From positions 1 through 5,989 of the forward strand of contig JACVRU010000110.1 in NCBI GenBank assembly GCA_014534295.1: a DNA stretch of 5,989 bases, given 5' to 3'. A model generated the notes under the pieces. The model saw nothing but the letters and a program-made list of their open reading frames with translations. It made no database searches and was not told where the DNA came from. This DNA comes from Thermoleophilia bacterium (GTDB lineage: Bacteria > Actinomycetota > Thermoleophilia > Gaiellales > Gaiellaceae). The position numbers and the translations under genes are program-made. Within the stretch, counting starts at the first letter, position 1; each line of letters opens with the position of its first letter. This document shows positions 3,367-5,989 of this stretch, one piece after another.

Positions 3367-5989
3367 TCACCGTCGGCCGAACGAGTGGGCTCCAGGCAGG
3401 CCGGAGCCCACGTCGGCCTGCTCCGAGACGCGACGGGCTAGCGGCCCGAGCGTCTCCAGGCGCTCGGCGATGATGTTCTGGTTGCGGCCGACCCGCTCGA
3501 GCCGGCCGTGGACGAGGACGAGCGGCTCGCCGCGCACGACCGCCCGGTGACGCTCGTAGACCGGCGGCGGGACGACGAGGTTGAACGTCCCGTGCTCGTC
3601 CTCGAGGAGCATGAAGACGACGCCGTTCGCGGTGGCCGGGCGCTGGCGCGCGACCGTCATCCCCGCGGACGTTACGCGCCGTCCGTGCGGCGCCTCCCCG
3701 AGCTGGATGCTGGAGAGCACCCGCGGCGAGAGCTGGGGCCGCAGGAGCGTCAGCGGATGGACGCCGATCGAGACGCGCGTGGCACGGTAGTCGGCGAGCA
3801 TGCGCTCCCACGGCGTCTGCTCGGGCAGATCGGGGGTCTCCACGGTCGGGTCGAGCGGCAGGGCGAGCTGCTGCTCCTCGCCGCCCGAGCCGGGGACGGT
3901 CTCCGACCGTGGCACGAGCCCGAGCTCCCAGAGCAGCGTCCGCCGCGAGGCGCCGAAGGTCTCACAGGCGCCGCCGCCGACGAGCGACTCGAGCGCCCGC
4001 TCGCGGAGCCCCGAGCGCTGGACGAGCTCGCGCAGGCTCGCGTAGGGGCCGCTCCGGTCGCGCTCGGCGACCAGCTGCTTCGCCTGCTCCTCGCCCACCT
4101 CGGCCATGTCCGCGAGGCCCAGCCGTACCGCTTCGCCCTCGAGCGCGTGCTCGGCCCGTGAGCGGTTGACGTCGGGCGGCAGCACCTCCACTCCGCGCTT
4201 CTGCGCGTCGCGGACGAGCGTCGCCGGCGGGTAGAAGCCCATCGGCTGGGCGTTCAGGAGCGCGCAAAGGAACTCCGCCGGGTGGTGGTGGCGCAGCCAC
4301 GCCGACTGGTAGGCGAGCAACCCGAAGGCGGCCGCGTGCGACTTCGGGAAGCCGAAGCCGGAGAAGGCGACGAGCTTGTCGTAGACCGCGTCCGCCAGCC
4401 GCGCGTCGACGCCCTTCGCCGCCGCTCCGGCGACGAAGCGGGCCCGGTACGCCTCGAGCGCCGCCTCGGAGCGCTTGCGGCTCATCGCCCGCCGCAGCCC
4501 CTCCGCCTCCCCCACGCCGAAGCCGGAGAGCGCCATCGCCACTTCCAGCACCTGGTCCTGGAAGACGACGACGCCGAGCGTCTCCCGCAGCGGCTCCTCC
4601 AGCAGCGGGTGGTCGGCCGGCGCGCGGTAAGCGGGATTCTCCCGCAGCCGCTGGCGCCGCTCGACGTACGGGTGCACGGCCTTCCCCTGGATCGGCCCCG
4701 GCCGGACGAGCGCGACCTGGACGACGATGTCGTCGAGGGTCTCCGGCCGCGTGCGGAGGATGATCTGCATCTGCGCGCGGCTCTCGATCTGGAAACAGCC
4801 GACCGTGTCGGCGCGCTGTATCTCCTCGAAGACGGCGGGGTCGTCGAGCGGCACGCGCGAGAGGTCGATCGTCTCCCCGCGCGTACGCGCCACCTGTTCC
4901 ACGCAGTCCTCGACCGCGGACAGCATCCCCAGCCCGAGCAGGTCGATCTTGAGGAAGCCGGCATCCTCGCAGGAGTCCTTGTCCCACTGGCAGATCTGCC
5001 GGCCGGCCATCGCCGCCGGCATCACCGGCACGAGGTCGACGAGCGGCCGGGACGAGATCACCATCCCGCCTGGATGCTGCGAGACGTGGCGCGGGAGGCC
5101 GGCGATCTCGTGACACGCCTCCGCGAACGCGCGCCAACGCGGCGACCCGGCCTTCTCCGCGAGCCCCGGGACGAGCTTCAGCTCCTCCGCGACCCGGCGC
5201 GCGTTCCAGCCGTCCGTGAGGCGAGCGAGCCGCTCCAGCTCCGCGTGGGGCAGGCCGAGCGCCTTGCCGACGTCCCGGATCGCGCCGCGCGAGCGGTAGG
5301 TGGAGAAGCTGGCGACGAGCGCAGCGTGCTCGCGGCCGTAGCGCTCGGTCACGCGGACGATCAACCGCTCGCGGATGTCGCGCGGGAAGTCGAGGTCGAT
5401 GTCGGGCACGCCTGCAAGCTCGGCATTCAGGAAGCGGCCAAGCGAGAGGCCGGCGGCGACCGGGTCGACGTGCGAGAGGCCGGTCAGGTAGCAGACGATC
5501 GAGCCGACGCTCGAGCCGCGCCCGCGGCCGGGCGGCAGGACGTTTCGCGCCACGCTCGGCCCGCGCACCTCGAGCGCGCACTCGCGCGCGAGCTCCAGCA
5601 CCTCCCAGTGCAGCAGGAAGAAGCCGGCGAGGCCGAGGCGGTCGATCAGCGCCAGCTCCTCGTCGAGGCGCGTGCGCGCGTTGCGCTTGTGTCCGTTCAG
5701 GCCGCTGTACCGGTCCGCGAACGCGCGGTCGCAGACGCGGCGGAGCTGCACGACCGCCGGCTCGTCCCCGTCGGAGAAGTCGGGGTACCGGTAGCCGAGC
5801 TCCTGCGTCAGGTCGAACGTGCACCGCTCGGCGATCTCCGCCGTGCGGGCGACGGCGTCGCGGTCGAGCGGGAACCGGTCGGCGAGCTCCTGCGGCGCGA
5901 GGAGGACGCCCTCGTGGTTGCCGCGGCGCTCCGGCTCGCACGCCTCGAGCGGCGCGCGGCTGCGGATCGCGACGAGCACGTCCTGGAGC
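3367..5989 (-). CDS. dnaE2: Error-prone DNA polymerase DnaE2 (ImuC), C-terminal ~874 residues; 5' end outside the window
   Basis: A C-family DNA polymerase alpha subunit of the DnaE2/ImuC type, which carries out mutagenic translesion synthesis after DNA damage, usually with ImuA/ImuA' and ImuB. In order: the linker after the missing PHP domain (LQDVLVAIR at the right edge); GRGSSVGS near 5515-5540; the palm motif PDIDLDF at 5386-5406 with two catalytic aspartates (codons 5395-5397 and 5389-5391); SQHPGGMVIS at 5053-5082; the third aspartate in FLKIDLLGL (codon 4942-4944); RPGPIQGKAVHPY at 4666-4704, typical of DnaE2; the FGFPKSHAAAFG finger region near 4330; helix-hairpin-helix repeats around 3950-4140; and an OB-fold domain around 3450-3680. 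DnaE2 is usually about 1,050-1,100 residues, so some 200 N-terminal residues are cut off. A GTG at 5979 is internal and not the start. The frame is unbroken. No ImuB or LexA box is visible because the 5' side is outside. Confidence 0.95.
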   Translation of the reverse strand, partial: LQDVLVAIRSRAPLEACEPERRGNHEGVLLAPQELADRFPLDRDAVARTAEIAERCTFDLTQELGYRYPDFSDGDEPAVVQLRRVCDRAFADRYSGLNGHKRNARTRLDEELALIDRLGLAGFFLLHWEVLELARECALEVRGPSVARNVLPPGRGRGSSVGSIVCYLTGLSHVDPVAAGLSLGRFLNAELAGVPDIDLDFPRDIRERLIVRVTERYGREHAALVASFSTYRSRGAIRDVGKALGLPHAELERLARLTDGWNARRVAEELKLVPGLAEKAGSPRWRAFAEACHEIAGLPRHVSQHPGGMVISSRPLVDLVPVMPAAMAGRQICQWDKDSCEDAGFLKIDLLGLGMLSAVEDCVEQVARTRGETIDLSRVPLDDPAVFEEIQRADTVGCFQIESRAQMQIILRTRPETLDDIVVQVALVRPGPIQGKAVHPYVERRQRLRENPAYRAPADHPLLEEPLRETLGVVVFQDQVLEVAMALSGFGVGEAEGLRRAMSRKRSEAALEAYRARFVAGAAAKGVDARLADAVYDKLVAFSGFGFPKSHAAAFGLLAYQSAWLRHHHPAEFLCALLNAQPMGFYPPATLVRDAQKRGVEVLPPDVNRSRAEHALEGEAVRLGLADMAEVGEEQAKQLVAERDRSGPYASLRELVQRSGLRERALESLVGGGACETFGASRRTLLWELGLVPRSETVPGSGGEEQQLALPLDPTVETPDLPEQTPWERMLADYRATRVSIGVHPLTLLRPQLSPRVLSSIQLGEAPHGRRVTSAGMTVARQRPATANGVVFMLLEDEHGTFNLVVPPPVYERHRAVVRGEPLVLVHGRLERVGRNQNIIAERLETLGPLARRVSEQADVGSGLPGAHSFGRR

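Noticed and set aside
3299..3550. 83-codon plus-strand frame with a good Shine-Dalgarno
   Set aside because: Most of it is antisense to the dnaE2 C-terminus and its codon use (AGA, TTA, CTA) is unlike the neighbours. Kept only as an initiation-like signal and a finding.
3962..5941. Minus-strand open frame of 659 codons overlapping dnaE2
   Set aside because: It is a frame-shifted shadow of dnaE2 with Arg/Pro/Ala/Gly-rich translation and no motif; dnaE2 itself is unbroken.
5977..5979. GTG at 5979 as the start of dnaE2
   Set aside because: The frame continues to the window edge as LQD before VLVAIR, which matches the DnaE2 interior, and the PHP domain is still missing, so the gene starts outside the window.

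Overview
The window is high-GC DNA (roughly 70% by eye) with a strong preference for G or C at third codon positions. It reads as a high-GC actinobacterium, most plausibly a soil lineage of the Thermoleophilia (Gaiellales/Solirubrobacterales) type. This placement rests on codon usage, the actinobacterial DnaE2, a MurA with Asp in place of the catalytic Cys, and TAnnnT -10 boxes very close to start codons. It is an inference, not a database match.

Layout, left to right. A 5' fragment of murA (cell-wall synthesis) runs leftward off the edge. It is divergent from an HD-superfamily phosphohydrolase gene (428-991, +), and the two share a short promoter region with a symmetric -10 element. The HD gene converges on a leftward two-gene operon. 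In that operon an endonuclease/exonuclease/phosphatase (EEP) family protein (2893-2168, -) is followed, with a GTGA overlap, by a class V PLP-dependent enzyme (2171-1125, -). Only 17 bp separate the EEP start from a rightward gene for a 103-residue helical protein of unknown function (2911-3222, +), which appears to have a leaderless promoter. That gene converges on dnaE2/imuC (5989-3367, -), the error-prone translesion DNA polymerase. It enters from the right edge without its N-terminal PHP domain. The convergent gap (3223-3366) holds a hairpin that could terminate both transcripts, plus an unexplained ribosome-binding-site/start-codon arrangement.

No gene-free stretch exceeds 300 bases; the largest gap is the 144 bp at 3223-3366. 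No RNA gene, mobile element, CRISPR array or prophage feature was seen. The genes look like a patchwork of chromosomal housekeeping and repair loci, not one pathway. Only the EEP/PLP-enzyme pair is clearly co-transcribed. I see no strong candidate for a new biological system. The points most worth checking are the fosfomycin-insensitivity signature in MurA, the symmetric divergent promoter, the PLP enzyme lacking the desulfurase cysteine loop, and the two apparently leaderless starts.
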